A stretch of DNA of 64,000 nucleotides. Source: Posidonia oceanica. Taxonomy: Eukaryota; Streptophyta; Magnoliopsida; Alismatales; Posidoniaceae. Under the pieces are notes generated by a model, which saw only the letters and a list, made by a program, of their open reading frames with translations, had not been told where the DNA came from and did not search any database. Both the position numbers and the translations under genes were made by a program. Shown here piece after piece: positions 45,007-56,724 of the stretch. Positions within the stretch are counted from its first letter, which is position 1, and every line of letters starts with the position of its first letter. The stretch is taken from contig JAZBRS010000035.1 in the NCBI GenBank assembly GCA_037176725.1, forward strand, positions 49,424,001 through 49,488,000, written 5' to 3'.

Positions 45007-48000
45007 TGTTCAGATCATGCACATTGCCAAAGTTCGTGTACACCAATCAGAATCAAGCTTACTATTAGCGGCTATGTCCGAGAAGGAAGACTTAACTCGA
45101 AAACATTTAAAAAAGGGAAAAAGGGGAAGAAAAGAAGAGGATAAGACAAATCGGAGTTGCCACCAGGTCTATTAGGTCGGGAGATAAGGAAAACCGGAGA
45201 AGTGCGTGAACGATCATGCAAAACCAAGCAAAAGATGCAGTGCAGGGCAATGCAAAAGAAATGAGATGCAAATGAATGCAAATGATGTGACTTGTGCCTA
45301 GGATAAGGGCAATATGGTCATTGCGGGCCAAGAGAGAGGGCAAGGACTCTAGTTACGTGCGGGGAAGGTGTTAGGCACCCCCGACACGCCCGAGAATCGG
45401 TCTTTCTAGGCTTACGCTCGCATACACAGGGAAATGCAGACTTTGAATGCCTAAGTGCCAATGAATGCCTAATTAAATGCCCATAGGTGTGCTCCAAGTG
45501 ATGAAAATGCGTGCAAGGAATTAAACGTGCTATCTAAGTGCTCAGTAGCGCTGTCTGTGTTCCGAATCGGGCGAAACCTGGTTTGTGAGAACTCCAAGCA
45601 GTAAGCATCACTGCCCTATATGCAAATGCAGGCGATAAAACAAAACCATGGTAAAAACAGGCAATGCGGGCGACATGCAAGAGGAAACAACGTAAAACAC
45701 GCAAAACGGTGCGAGAAGCGAAGTCGACATGCAAAACGATGCAAGAAATGAGGCAAGAACGTAAAACAGTGCGAGAAACAAAGCAAGAACGCAAAATAGT
45801 GCGAGAAACAAAGTCGGCACGCAAAACGGTGCAAGAAACAAAGTCGGCACGCAAAACAGTGCAAGAAACAAAGCGGGCACGCAAAACGGTGCAAGAAATG
45901 AAGCAAGAACGTAAAACAATGCGAGAAACCAAGTCAGCACACAAAATGGTGCAAGAAACGAAGCGAAATAGAGCGTCTAAAAGCCATGCAATGCAAATGA
46001 TATGCAAAAGATGCTGCAGAAGTTCAGGAGGACTTACCTCGAAGATCTGAAGCCTGATCTGAGAAATGTTTGGTCTGTATCGAAGTGCGCTCCACCGGGG
46101 TCGTTCAGGTATCTTGGTTACGAAGATCCGGCGGTCCGATCAAAAGATATTCAGACTTCAAGGCAGAAGGCCAGAGCTGGGGAGAAGATAGGATCTAAGT
46201 GTAAAAGGGGGCCCAAGGGTGTGCAAAACAGGTCCTCCCATATTCAGGGGAGCTAGACATACTTAAGTGTGTGAAAAGGGTGCTAAATGCAATGATGCAT
46301 GAGTGCAATGCATAAAAAAAACGGAAAAGGACCTAAGAGTAATAAACTAAGTTGTAGGACTTAACTTAAAAGAAAGTAAAAAAAATGAACTGCAACCGGA
46401 CTGATGTGTAAATAAACAGAACTATAGATATTTAATGCAATTTCATACGGTTCTAATGTGGATTCAAATGATTCTTAAATCGTGGCAGGACCTAAGTGTA
46501 ATATTAAAAAACCTAAATGACAACATTACAATGCACATGCAAAATACCTAAGCTAATGCAAAAATAAAAGCAAAACAAAAAACAAGTATTTCTATCTACA
46601 GGAATGGTGGCTGGAGCTCGCCGGTGGTCCTGCTGGAATGGCGGAGGAGGCGACGACGCGGCCTGGGCGGAGTGCGGGGGAGCTTAGTGCGGTGCGGCGG
46701 AGGCAGGGGTGGCGTCCGGTGGCGTGCGGGGGGCGCTAGACGGCGAGCTGCGGCTGGAGTCGCCGACACCGGGGAAGAAGGGGATTTCGGTGGCTTCGTG
46801 CGGGCGGCACAGGCGATGAAAAACCTCAGGGAAAGGTTGAGAAGCAAGAGGGGAAAGAGAGGAAGCTAGAGGAGAGGTTTCTTACCTCCTTCGTGCGCTG
46901 GAGAAGGCCACCCACCTAGGTGGTTTTCGGCCGGCTGAGAGGAGGTTGTGGCGGCATGCGGCAGTGTGCTGGGTGGTTGGGGCGGTTCGGGGGTGTTCCT
47001 TGGTCTCCAGGGAAGGTGACGACGCTTCCAAAAGCGAGTTTGGTCGCCTAGAGGAAGTTCTAGTTCAGCCGAGCTCCGCCTGTGGTGGCTGAGGTGGGTG
47101 CGGCATTGTGCGGCGTTCCAGGCCGAGGAAACGGCACGGGCAGCTAGGTGGTTAGCTGGGGAACGTGTAGGAAGAAACAGAAGTGGATTCTACTGGGTGT
47201 GGAGAGAGTTATGGGTGTTTGAAGTTTTTGAAAAAAAAGGGGGTGAAGGTGTTTGTAGTGGAATGCCCGAAGCGTGGGTGGCCTCGGGGGGAGATCTTGG
47301 GTGCTCTGTGAAGGTGGTTGTTGGGTGAATCCAGTGGCCAAGTTTGGGGATTTTAGGAAGCTCGTGGTGGAGGTTCTGCAATGGAGGAGGTGTGTTGTGC
47401 TTGGGGAGGAAGAAAACGGTCTGAAAATGGCTTCTGTGGGTGAATTTTCTGGGTTTCTTGGGCTGGTTTCTTGCTCTCTTCTCTTGGGAAAGTCCACACG
47501 GGAGAGAGGGAGGTCCGGATGTCTGAGGATCTGTTCTGGGTTGTTCCTACTAGTTTTTTTTTGGTTTTCTGGTTGGAGGTTTGCACTTGAGTGCTAAGGG
47601 AAGGGTGGTGGCAGGCTTCTGATGGCACGGCCGCGGCGGGCGGCGCATGCCAATCTGGCCTGGGGGTAGAGGTCGTGTAGGTGTGAAGGACGGCAGGAGG
47701 ATGGGTGATGTGTCGATTGGCAAGGAAGGTGGTTGAGAAAAAAGGAAAGAAAACAGAGAGGAGAAGGAGAGGAGAAGAACTGCTGTGACAGAAGGAGGGA
47801 AAGAAAATAAAATAAAAAAGAAGAAGAAGAAATAAGAAAGAAAAAGAAAGAAGAAAAGAAAGAAAGAAAAGATTAAGTTTTGGATTTGTTTCAAGGCAAA
47901 TTGTTTTTTAATTTTCTTTTTTTTTTAAATTACTCTTTTGAATTTGCCAATGGTTTCTTCTTTTAAGTTTTTTTTTTCCTTTTTTTTTGATTGTTTTAAT

Positions 48001-49436
48001 TGTTTAAATTTCTCTTTTGATTTAAGCTTTTAGGATTTAAGTTTTCTTTAAATTGTTTTTTGATTTTGTTTAAATGTTTGTTAAGTTTTTTAATTGTTTT
48101 TTAGTTAAGTTTTTCTTGTTACGTTGGGATTTTTTAATTAGGGTTCTTTAATGGATTTCTTTTTAATTAGTTAGGAGGAGTTTTAGTTTTTTAGTTTTTT
48201 GGATTTTTTCCTTAAGTCTTTTTTAAATTGCTTTTGATTTTGTTTGTTAAATTCTTTTAATATTTTTTTAGTTAAGTTTTCTTATTGAGTTTTTAATTAA
48301 GTGTTTTTAAATTGTTTCAAGTTTTTTGATTGTTTCTTTTAGATTTGTTATGTGTTTTTTAATTAATTACTTGTGTTAAGGTTTTTAATTGTTTTCTTCT
48401 TTTTTAGGATTTGTTTTTGATTATTTTTAATGAGGTTTTTACTTTTGTTTTGTTTTGATTATATTTTGGTTTTTTACTTGATTTTATAACATTTTTCTTT
48501 TGTTTGTTTTGTATTTTTTAGATGGCATTCTTAATTTCCCCTTTTTAGTCAGATTTAGTTAGGTTTTTGTTTTTAATTGTTAGTTTAAGTTTTTAATTAT
48601 TTCTTTTTAGGATTTTGATTTGTTTCTCTTTTGTTTTAGAATTTTAAAGGTTTTCAAAGGTTTTTAAAGGTTTTTTAAGGATTTAGTGGAAGAAAAGAAA
48701 AGAAAGGGACAAGGAGAAAGAAAAGGAGGAAATGGAGGAGGAAAGGAGAAAGAGAGGAGTGGAAGGAAAATAAATATTAGAAAATCAAGGAATAAGCTAA
48801 AAATAGAATAAAAATGCAATTACAATACGGAAGAGAGAGATGCACAAGGTTGGTCCACAGCCAGGCAGGAAGAAGGGAGAGAAGGGAATGAAAAGAGGGA
48901 GGATAATCCAGAGAGAGAGAGAGAGGAGAGAGAAAAGAATAATCCAGGAGAGAGAAAAGATAATTTGGGTAAATGGAGGGTTTAGAGGTTTTAAAAAGGG
49001 GTGAAATTTGGTGGGTGTGTGGCCTATGGTCTCTAGTGTTGGACCAAGGGTTTGTATTTGGATTTTGGAAGGTTTTTGCAGGGGTTTTGAGGTGTAGAAA
49101 AAGGGGAGTTTTACCTAGGTTTTCTAGGGTTTTTGGGAGTAGTTTTGGTTTGAAATTTTAAGAGCTTTTTGGTAGGCTTGCTAAGTTGGGAAGGGTGAGT
49201 TTCCCTATAGTTTTTGGATAGTTTTTGGGTTCGGGAGATGGGTGTGATCCTAGGTTGAGTTTGGGCTTGTTTTGAGGAGAAGGATGAAGAGAACGGTGTA
49301 GGTTTGGGCCTAGATTTGGATGGTTTTAGGTTAAGGTTTTGGATGGTTTTAGGTTGAAAGGGAGGGTGTGGTTTTAGGTTTTTCCTAGCCAGGCGAGAGA
49401 TCCATTAATTCAGCCTGTCAAAATGGAGTGTCAACA
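45007..49436 (-). repeat. 3' LTR of element E (4430 bp)
   Basis: Runs on the minus strand from TGTTGACACTCC (49436) to GATCTGAACA (45007). Same zone order as the other LTRs: T-rich on plus (47880-48700), GC-rich (46600-47200), 'CTAAGTGTAAT'-type degenerate repeats (46260-46560), donor-like GAG-GTAAGT (46037), minisatellite (45660-45960), conserved block (45357-45425), and a decayed PBS-like copy (45153-45164, GGTGGCAACTCC). It is nearly identical to the 5' LTR in A/T-rich parts but has many transitions in the GC-rich part and two fewer minisatellite units. Confidence 0.92.
45660..45960 (-). repeat. 30-bp minisatellite in 3' LTR of E
   Basis: About nine to ten units with the sense core GCACCGTTTTGCGTGCC. 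Between the same flanking anchors it is about 60 bp, or two units, shorter than the copy in the 5' LTR (57367-57726). LTRs are identical at insertion, so this is a later gain or loss of two units. Confidence 0.85.
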
Positions 49437-49506
49437 GATGTCCCTCCCTGAGTGAGGTCAAGGGGACCGAGGCCACTGCTCAGGGTCGACAAGACACCCC
49501 ATTTGA
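49437..49506 (-). promoter_or_regulatory. PPT and folded flank of element E
   Basis: The sense strand has CTCAGGGAGGGACATC ending directly at the 3' LTR, the plus-strand primer. About 45 nt upstream is ATGGGGTGTCTTGTCGAC, largely complementary to the LTR start, with CCCTGAG / CTCAGGG inside. The same arrangement is seen in B and C. Confidence 0.75.
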
Positions 49507-50540
49507 CCAGAGAGCCAAATGTTGTTGTAGACGTAAGTCACTTATTCGATGGATGCACCGAAATTCATGACTCGTTGCCGAATGCGGATGAATGTAGATG
49601 TAATGCTTACGCTAATGCAAATGTGATGCCTACGCTAATGCCCATTGCGCTATACTCCTCTGGGGGGGAAACGGGTGATGCATGCACGCGGAAAAGGCGA
49701 GAATTCAATGCAGGATCGCCGAACAATACTTCGGGAGAGCCAGACGAGGGGGTGCCGTTTGCCAAGCTTCTGCTGTAGGCATAGGCGTTGCAAGTGCTGA
49801 AAGTAAAAGGCTGAATGTAAAGATGCTGAAAGTAAAGTACTGCAAGGAAAGTGCTGAAAATAAAGGCTAAAAGTAAGTGCTGAAAATAAAGGCTGAAAAG
49901 TAAAGATGCTGTGGATGTGCATGCGATGGTGGGCACGTAATGCCTAGGAAAGTGGAATGCGGAAGTTGGTGTAAGGACCATAGAGGAGTAGCAATGCAAT
50001 AAGGGTGCAATGTTATGCAATGTTATGTAGTGGAATGCAGGGTATAAACAGTGGAGCGCCGGGCATACAGAACCGGGAAAACGATCCCAAGGCCGCATAC
50101 TATTGCAAGTATCATCCAAAGCTAGCCAGCTGCGAAAGTCTTGCGGGTGCTGAGGATGATACCTTAGGCAATACGCGAGCCAGGGGTTCGAATCCTAAGC
50201 ACGCCATGTCCGTGCAATGATGGAACGCAGTACTAGGACTGACTCTACAGAGGACACAAGGAAGCTATATGATGTCATGCAATGAAATGCTAATGTTATG
50301 CAGTGGAATGCAGTGTATAAACAATGGAACGTCGGACATGCGAAACTGAAAAAACGATCCCAAGGCCGCGCACTACTGCGAGTATCATCCAAAGCCGGCA
50401 AGCTGCAAAAGTCTTGCGGGTGCCGAGGATGATACCTTAGGTAATACGCTAGTCAAGGGTTGAATCCTAAGCACGCCATGTTCGTGCGATGATGCGGTGC
50501 TAATGCCATGCAACACAATGCTATTAAACTATGACGAAAG
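49507..50540 (-). repeat. 3' UTR distal part of E, with 273-bp tandem duplication
   Basis: Contains the conserved 'GGTGCATCCATCGAATAAGT' (sense, near 49545-49565), an A/G-rich stretch of 'GTGCTGAAAATAAAGGCTGAAAG' type words (49790-49910), and two copies of a segment around 'ACGATCCCAAGGCCGC' (50081 and 50354, 273 bp apart) that each include 'ATCCTAAGCACGCCATGT'. The first copy has GGTTCGAATCC, a tRNA B-box look-alike, but no cloverleaf forms. No gene is seen. Confidence 0.7.
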
Positions 50541-51345
50541 GGGTGATAAGTTAACGGACTTATCGCCGGATAGTTAGGGGGTATCGGCCCTCTGAAGAGT
50601 TGACGGACTCACCACCGGATAGTTAGGGCTATCAGCCTGAATGAGGAGTTAACGGACTCATCACCGGATAGTTTAGGGCTATCAGCCCAAATGAGGGTGG
50701 AAAGGGGGCGGGATACCAAACCAGAAGGTGCGGTAGAGGTCCAGAGACGCTCCCGCGACAATTGGGGATGTCAGCGCAATGCAGATGGAAGTGGGATACC
50801 AAGGGGCAGCAAAAAAAATGCCGCTGGTATCAGAATGATACCAGAGGACAGTCGAAGCGCTCCTGGCATCGAAATGCGAGGATGGATAGATGAATGGATG
50901 ATAGGTTGACAAACCTATCGCCGAGCAGTTAGGGGTGCCAGCCCGGGAGTGATAGGCTGGGGATGTTTGGTGGCTTGACTTGATGGTGTGGGGAATGCAA
51001 TGGAACAAAGAATGCAAGGTGATAGGTTGACGGACCCATCGCCGAGCAGTTTAGGGCTACCAACCCGATCAGGTGAGGGGGACGATACCATAGGGCAGCC
51101 AAAAAAGATGCCCCTAGTATCAGGATGATACCAGGGGACAGCCGAAGCGCCCCTGGCACCAGAATGCAAGGGTGGATGAATGGGCGGATGGATGATAGGT
51201 TGACGAACCCATCGTCGAGCAGTTAGGGGTGCAAGCCTGGATGCAAAGAATGAGGAATGCAGACGGATACATAGAAAACAGGAAACTCCCCGTGGTGGGT
51301 GTGTAATGGTCTCAGCGCGGGCATGCTTCGTAGCATCACGAGGTG
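50541..51345 (-). repeat. Hairpin array of element E, distal part
   Basis: Irregular repeats in which the text GATAGG-TTGACGGA-CCTATC (plus strand) and its variants recur, for example at 50545-50564 (GATAAG/CTTATC), 50900-50919 (GATAGG/CCTATC) and 51021-51040 (GATAGG/CCCATC, a G-U pair on the sense strand). A second type is GATAG-TTAGGG-CTATC at 50618-50633. The larger GGTATC/GATACC module appears near 50800-50870 and 51080-51165. Confidence 0.8.
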
Positions 51346-52780
51346 ACAAATGAGGGACATGCCGGTCATCAAGGACCTACCCAACGTGGTGGGCGGCAAA
51401 ACTTTGAAAAACGCAGAGCCTCTGAGTGAGGTCAGGCAAAGAGTGCTCATCCTTGGCTCCGATTTTCGAAAACAGGGTGAAGAGAAGGTAACTTATTACA
51501 GCATGCATTTTTTGGTGGCTTTGGACTCAAAAGCAACTGTGCTAAAAGGGTGCTTCTGCACTTCCTGACTCAGGAGACTCGATCCTCGAGCAACGCCATG
51601 CCGAGTTGTGGTCGGTGGCTCTCTTTCTCACTCTTGGCTCAGGATGAGGCTTTGGCTTCGCAGAGAATAGCCTTTGGCTATAGGTAGGTAGCAGAAGCAT
51701 TGGATGCAGCTTCACGGCCTCCGTCTTAATTCCTCGGGGACCGACTACCGCTTTTGACGCTCACAGGATGATGTTTCTTTTCCCCTCATGAGTGATTGGA
51801 TCTGCATCTAGCCTTCTTGGAAATAAGTGTTGTCTGCACAGGGGTTGGAGCGTGCTGCTGCACTCGGAGGGTGGGGCCAGGTCCTCCAGATATGATGTCT
51901 TGTGCAGTTGCCAGTGTGGCACTTGATGTTGATAACTGAGGTGGCTTTGACGCTCGTCTGAATCACTCCTCTCATGAGCGCCTTCTTTCTTCAACTTCTT
52001 TCTTCATTTTTCTTTTGCGCTCAGCATGCATATCAAGTTATCATATTCTTTTGCTCACATGATCTCTATTCTTTTGGGATATGCATGTCCTCGCCCTCTT
52101 GGGGTAGCGGTCCCTGATGAGGCATTAAGAGTTCGGCTGATCAGCGGACACCCTCAGCCTCTACGATGTGTGCTTACAGCCTCTGGCTATGCTCCGCTCT
52201 ACTTCAGTCCTCTCCATGTTCGGTGGACTCTCTTAATAAGGTGGATTTCGCTTGTAGTGTTCTAAAACTCAGCGAGATGCTCTATTCTGCTCTCAATCTC
52301 ACTTTGTAGCCACATGCAAGAGATGGCGTTGTTCGGGTGAGTTCTGCCTGAGATTGTCACTGCTTGACATCCTCCAGGCTCTGCTTGTTTGTCCGTGGCC
52401 AGGTTTCTGATTATACAAATGTTTATGGGTTTTGTATTTTTTAGAAGGGAAGGGACAAGCATGTTTTAAGGTTTTTGCATCGGTTTTGTATTTTTTATGG
52501 TTTTTTAGGTTTAAGAAAACATAAAAGGGAAAACCAACAGCAATGCGAGAAAATATTTTTCCGTTTTTTTATTTTTTTTGGCATTTTTGTGCTTTATAGG
52601 ATGCAAGAAATGGCATGTATGTGCAGAAGGTGATATGCATGATGACAGATATGTGCAAGATGAACGTGCAGAGTGATAAATATGTGCAGGATGGTGTGAA
52701 TGTGCAGAGGAATGTGTAGAGTGATAAATGAGATGATATGTGCAAAAAGTGGCAAATGTGTACAGCAGAATATGCAGAGT
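51346..52780 (-). other. Unclassified segment in element E 3' region
   Basis: About 1.4 kb without close counterpart in the other elements here. On the sense strand it includes a purine tract (51968-52020), in the place where A and B have one, and a T/A-rich part with 'GGTTTTGCATT'-like words (52430-52600). An open stretch of 77 codons (51994-51761) has no recognised domain. It may be post-pol spacer left after loss of pol, or filler captured by the element. I see no gene. Confidence 0.4.
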
Positions 52781-52880
52781 GATAGGTTAACGGACCTATC
52801 GCCGAATAGTTAAGGATATCAGCCCAAGGATGACAGGTTAACGGACCTATCGCCGAGCAGTTAGGGTTGCCAGCCCGATG
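52781..52880 (-). repeat. Hairpin array of element E, proximal units
   Basis: Two adjacent units. At 52781-52800 is a perfect GATAGG-TTAACGGA-CCTATC. At about 52833-52852 is GACAGG-TTAACGGA-CCTATC, a T-G wobble on the sense strand. Each is followed by a 'GCCGARYAGTTARGG' linker and a GATATC or CCAGCC word, as in the distal part of the array. Confidence 0.8.
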
Positions 52881-53244
52881 CTGGGAATGAATGCAGGAAG
52901 CAGAAGGGAATGCATGTTTTTGATGGGTTTTGTTGATTTTATGCTTTTTATGATTTTCAGGCAAGGTGAAAAACCGCAAAAACAAAACAAAACGAAAAGA
53001 AAAGACAATGCAGGGAACGAAAGAGAGGTAAAAAGGGCTTACCTATCAGCAACCTCGGGAGGGAGGCGCTGGGTTCGCTCCTACGCTGTTGATGTTGTCG
53101 GTGGGGTCCACTGTCGGCAGTGGGGGGAGCACTGGGGCTGCAAAAGTTGGAGAAGAACTTAGCTGGATGACGCTGCGCCTGGTCTTGCTGTCGACGCTGC
53201 CGTTGCATCTCCAAGCATCCCTCGGACGAGATAGGGAGGGCGGA
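52881..53244 (-). other. Junction between E gag and 3' UTR, donor-like site
   Basis: Sequence similarity to gag of A and D stops at about 53245; pol is absent. On the sense strand a strong donor-like GATAG-GTAAGC lies at about 53042, and a TTTTGCGGTTTTTCACC stretch follows. This could be a deletion scar plus remnants of an intron; neither is proven. Confidence 0.4.
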
Positions 53245-55576
53245 AGAAGGGGATCGCACCGATGGGATCAGAAGGATCCATTGGAGCAGAGCGGGATTCA
53301 GAAAAGACTGGGGTAGCCCCCCAGGGTTCCGACGGAGGAAGGATTGGCTACACTAAGGTGTGCAAGTGCATGTGCAGGTGTATGTGTATGTGCAGGCTCC
53401 TGCTCGCCAACGTTGATGATCCTACAGTCGATCAAGCATTGAACGGCATCTCGGAGAGCGAGGCAGTTGTCCGTCGAGTGCCCGGTGGCCCGATGGAAAC
53501 TACAGAACTGATCCGTATCATGCCACCACGGAGGGAGATTTGGTGACGGCCGAACAGCCGGGAGCCTCAGGAGTGACTCAACTTGAGGGAAGATGACGCT
53601 CAGTGGTTCAGGGAGAGGCGTGTAATCACACTCAGCCCGACGAGGTCGTCTTTGCCCTGGATGGAGTCCTTGTCGAGCGGGTGCGACGTGATGCATGGGC
53701 TCGACAGTGGTAGTGTGCTCAGTGGGTGCAAAATTAGGTGCGTGCTCTAGCGGAAAAGGGTCTAGTTGACTCTTTGCATAGGCAGGCTCTTCAGGAAGAT
53801 CGACACGTGCTTCAGTGCGCTGTTCGGAGCAGTCAGGAGCGGAGTTGTTATTATTGCTGTTGTGGCGATTGCTGGAGGTGTTGGCCTGCCTAGCCAATGC
53901 AGAAAGTACGGGGAAATGCCCACTTCGCAGCGAGCTTTCCACGCGGACACCAGCCCTAATCAGCGATGCATGACTAGTGATGTGCTGAATGCAAAGCAGA
54001 GTCCCAATCGCTGGCAGCGCCCCTTTAACGATCATCTCGATAGAATCCTCCTCAAAGGGTTTATCTTTGACTTGGGCGGCTAAGGAGCGCCAACGACTGA
54101 CATACTCCCCGAATGGCTCTTGGGGTCTCTGTTGGATGGCGACAAGATCCTCCCTCTTGGGGATCAAGTCGAGGTTGAAAGCATACTGCTTAAGGAAGGC
54201 CTGAGAAAGATCAGTCCAAGTTCGAACCGCTGCCATGTCAAGGGAAGTGAACCACTTGAGCGCAGGGCCGGTCAAACTCTTCTGAAACAGGTGGATAAGG
54301 AGCCTTTCATCAGCCTGAAGCTAGGCAAGGTCCCCGCAGTACATTTTCAGATGCGAAATAGGACAACCTTTATCATTGTATTTATCGAAGACCGGGATAC
54401 GGAACTTCGAAGGGAGTGCGGCCTCGGGAAAGAGACAAAGGTTGCAAAACTGGTAAGACTGGTGGTCCTTGCCTTGCACTAGACCTAGTGCTTTCTCCAG
54501 AACGTCCATCCTGTCATTGATGGAGTCTGGATTAGCTACTGTAGGGGATGGTGCAGCAGGGGTAGGAACCACATACGCCGAGTGGGTCGCACCTAAGTGC
54601 TCCTCTGGATCCACCATCACGTCGCTTGGTGGAGCAACAGAATGGCCGGCGTATCCATGCGTGCGTGTAGTGTAGGTAGGAAAGTATGCTGGGTTCTAAA
54701 CCTGATGCAAGGGGGATGGGTAGGTAACATGCTGTGTGGTGCGAGGTACAGATCGTTGGAGCAACAGTTGCTGCACAGGCGCAATGCTGGGCAGCGAACT
54801 AGTGGGATACTGTGCTCCAACCAGCCCGAAAGACTGATCACCAGGAAAGGGAGTTGTATGTAGTGTATAGTGTTGTGCAGAAGCAGGAGACAGATGCCGT
54901 GCCCCCATCACTGGAGCATTGTGTAGCTCAGGCGATGGTCTAGGCGGGAGTGCAATGTGTGCAACAACAGGTTGCAGAGGAACCTCAGGGGCAACAGGAA
55001 TGTAAGAGGGTCGAACTGATAGAGCCATACCTTGCAATGTGTGGGCAAGCTCCATCAGGTGCCGATACCGCACTGCAGGAGACCCGTGAGTGGAAACACT
55101 GAATTGCAGAACCGGTCGAGAGGTGGACTCAAGAGATTGAGAACCTAAAGCAAAGGTCGTCGCAGTAGAAGGGATGTCGGGAGCGACATATCCCAAGGAC
55201 GAAGGGGTCAGAGGCGCCTCTGAAATGCGAGGGGAGGTCATCGAGACAGATTCGACGATCGGATCCGGAGTGGTGTAAGTTTGCCAAAGACCCGCAGCAG
55301 AAGGGAGTGCCCTAGAGGCCTGAGGATGGGATCCTGGTGTCATAGAGGGCACAGAGCGAACGGAAGTGAAATCCGGAGGGACCCAAGTGGTAAACCCCTC
55401 CGAATCAACGGTAAAGTGGAGCCCACCAACAGACTGGGCCATTGCTGACTGAGTCTAAGTGAGCAGAAGCTGCGACGAGAGAGAAGGAAGTAAAGCCTAA
55501 GGAAAACTACTGCTAGAAGCGACAAGTAGCTCAGAGGAAGGATGCTCAGAGTCCGGGCAGCAGATCCCGCACGTAC
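53245..55576 (-). pseudogene. Element E gag
   Basis: Only gene of element E. The first conserved ATG (MAQS) is at 55442; an acceptor-like TTTTGCAG-GTACG lies upstream at 55577, in the place equivalent to those in A and D. The Pro/Ser-rich N-terminus leads to a TAG at 54696 (CAG in A), then a TAG at about 54321 (CAG in A, in 'GDLA*LQADE'). An open part from 54275 holds the gag domain ('GPALKWFTSLDMAAVRTW', 'YVSRWRSLAAQVKDKP') and the C-x2-H-x4-H-x4-C knuckle CSFHRATGHSTDNC. All segments are in one frame down to about 53300, where a frameshift and then loss of homology occur. It is about 715 codons. The protein would encapsidate element RNA for enzymes supplied in trans. Confidence 0.87.
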
Positions 55577-56710
55577 CTGCAAAAGAGTAAAGATGTTAGA
55601 GGTTGTATGCAATAAAGAGTTATTAGGGGTGGCATGAATGGCACACATGCAAATGAATGTCCTAAGATGCACTCTCTCACCATGCATGTCTTGAGTAGAT
55701 GACCTACTAGGACGCACTCATGGGCAGTGGGTTTAGACAGACTCCAGGTCAGAAAAAGCAGGTCCCCTATCTAACTCCTGGCCCAAAGCTCAGGTAATAA
55801 CAGGGTGGTGCATTGGTGGCCTCGACCCTGCCGAAGCATGGGCGGTACCCTCCACTAACATCGACACGACCCCTGGACAAGGGGGGACAGACCGACTGAC
55901 TTGTACCATGCCAAAAGCAGTGGAACAAGGGGTCGGGACCATCCTTCGCAGACTGTGGGTGGACTCAGAAGAGAGAATGCATGCTTTCTAAGATGAATCA
56001 ATCATGCAAAATGCTTTAGAGTCTTTTACTTACGTTTTATTAACCAGAAAGGGGGGAAAATTGCAAGTTATTGGCTCTAGTTGTGCTTAGATGTTATTGC
56101 TTGACTTTATTGCTGCTTTTAGATTAAACAGAGGGGAAGCAAGCATGTTTCTACTATCCTAGGCATGGCATATGCAAAGGGGAAAGAGACAGACAAACAT
56201 GGCATGCAATCAATCACACAACAAAGCAAAAGGCATGCGCATGGCATGTGCAAGTGTTCGTGGACATAATAGTGAAAGGAAAAGCACTTATCAGATCAAA
56301 AGGCATATATACAGGGCATGTGCGTGCGTAGTGGCATAGCAAGTGTGTAAAAGAAGCATTCATCACTCAAAAAGCATGTATCGTTGCCAAACAAGTATGT
56401 AGACATGCATTATGCGAGAAATAAAGCGGTAATAAGCAAGCAAGATAAAGAAAGGTAAAGACAGGTAAGCTGTAAGGCAAATAAGAGCTGAAGCAAGGGA
56501 ATAAGCAAGTAAACAAGCAGTAGAGGCAAAGTAGAGCAAAACAGTGCGCAAACCAAGGCAAAGGAGGTGCAAAACCTAAGCGGAGTAGCCACGAGACGAC
56601 TTGCCAGGAGTTTGCACAGAAACGCGAGCAAAACAGGCAAAGGAGGCACAAAAGGCAGACAAAACAGCAAAAGCGGCGAGCGAAAAGCTAGAAACGAAAG
56701 TCGGAGTCTA
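55577..56710 (-). other. 5' leader of element E
   Basis: Non-coding leader of about 1.1 kb. Homologous to the leader of A (11838-12992) in the same order: the block with 'AGGTAATAACAGGGTGGTGC' (plus strand, 55791-55810), then A-rich text with 'GGCATGTGC' words (56160-56410), then 'GCGAGCAAAACAGGC' and 'GGAGTCTAGC' before the PBS. No gene is seen. Confidence 0.65.
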
Positions 56711-56724
56711 GCATCCCCAGCGGA
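56711..56724 (-). promoter_or_regulatory. Truncated primer-binding site of element E
   Basis: The sense strand reads ...GATCTGAAC then TCCGCTGGGGATGC. Compared with A (CTACA-G-TGGCGACTCTGCTGGGGAT), the last LTR base, the spacer and TGGCGAC, the part that pairs with the tRNA CCA end, are missing: about 9 bp. The short direct AC at both breakpoints suggests a small deletion after insertion. Confidence 0.75.

Noticed and set aside
50140..50205. tRNA-like B box GGTTCGAATCC
   Set aside because: The T stem does not pair beyond about three bases, no A box or acceptor stem fits, and the tandem copy at about 50455 has lost the motif.
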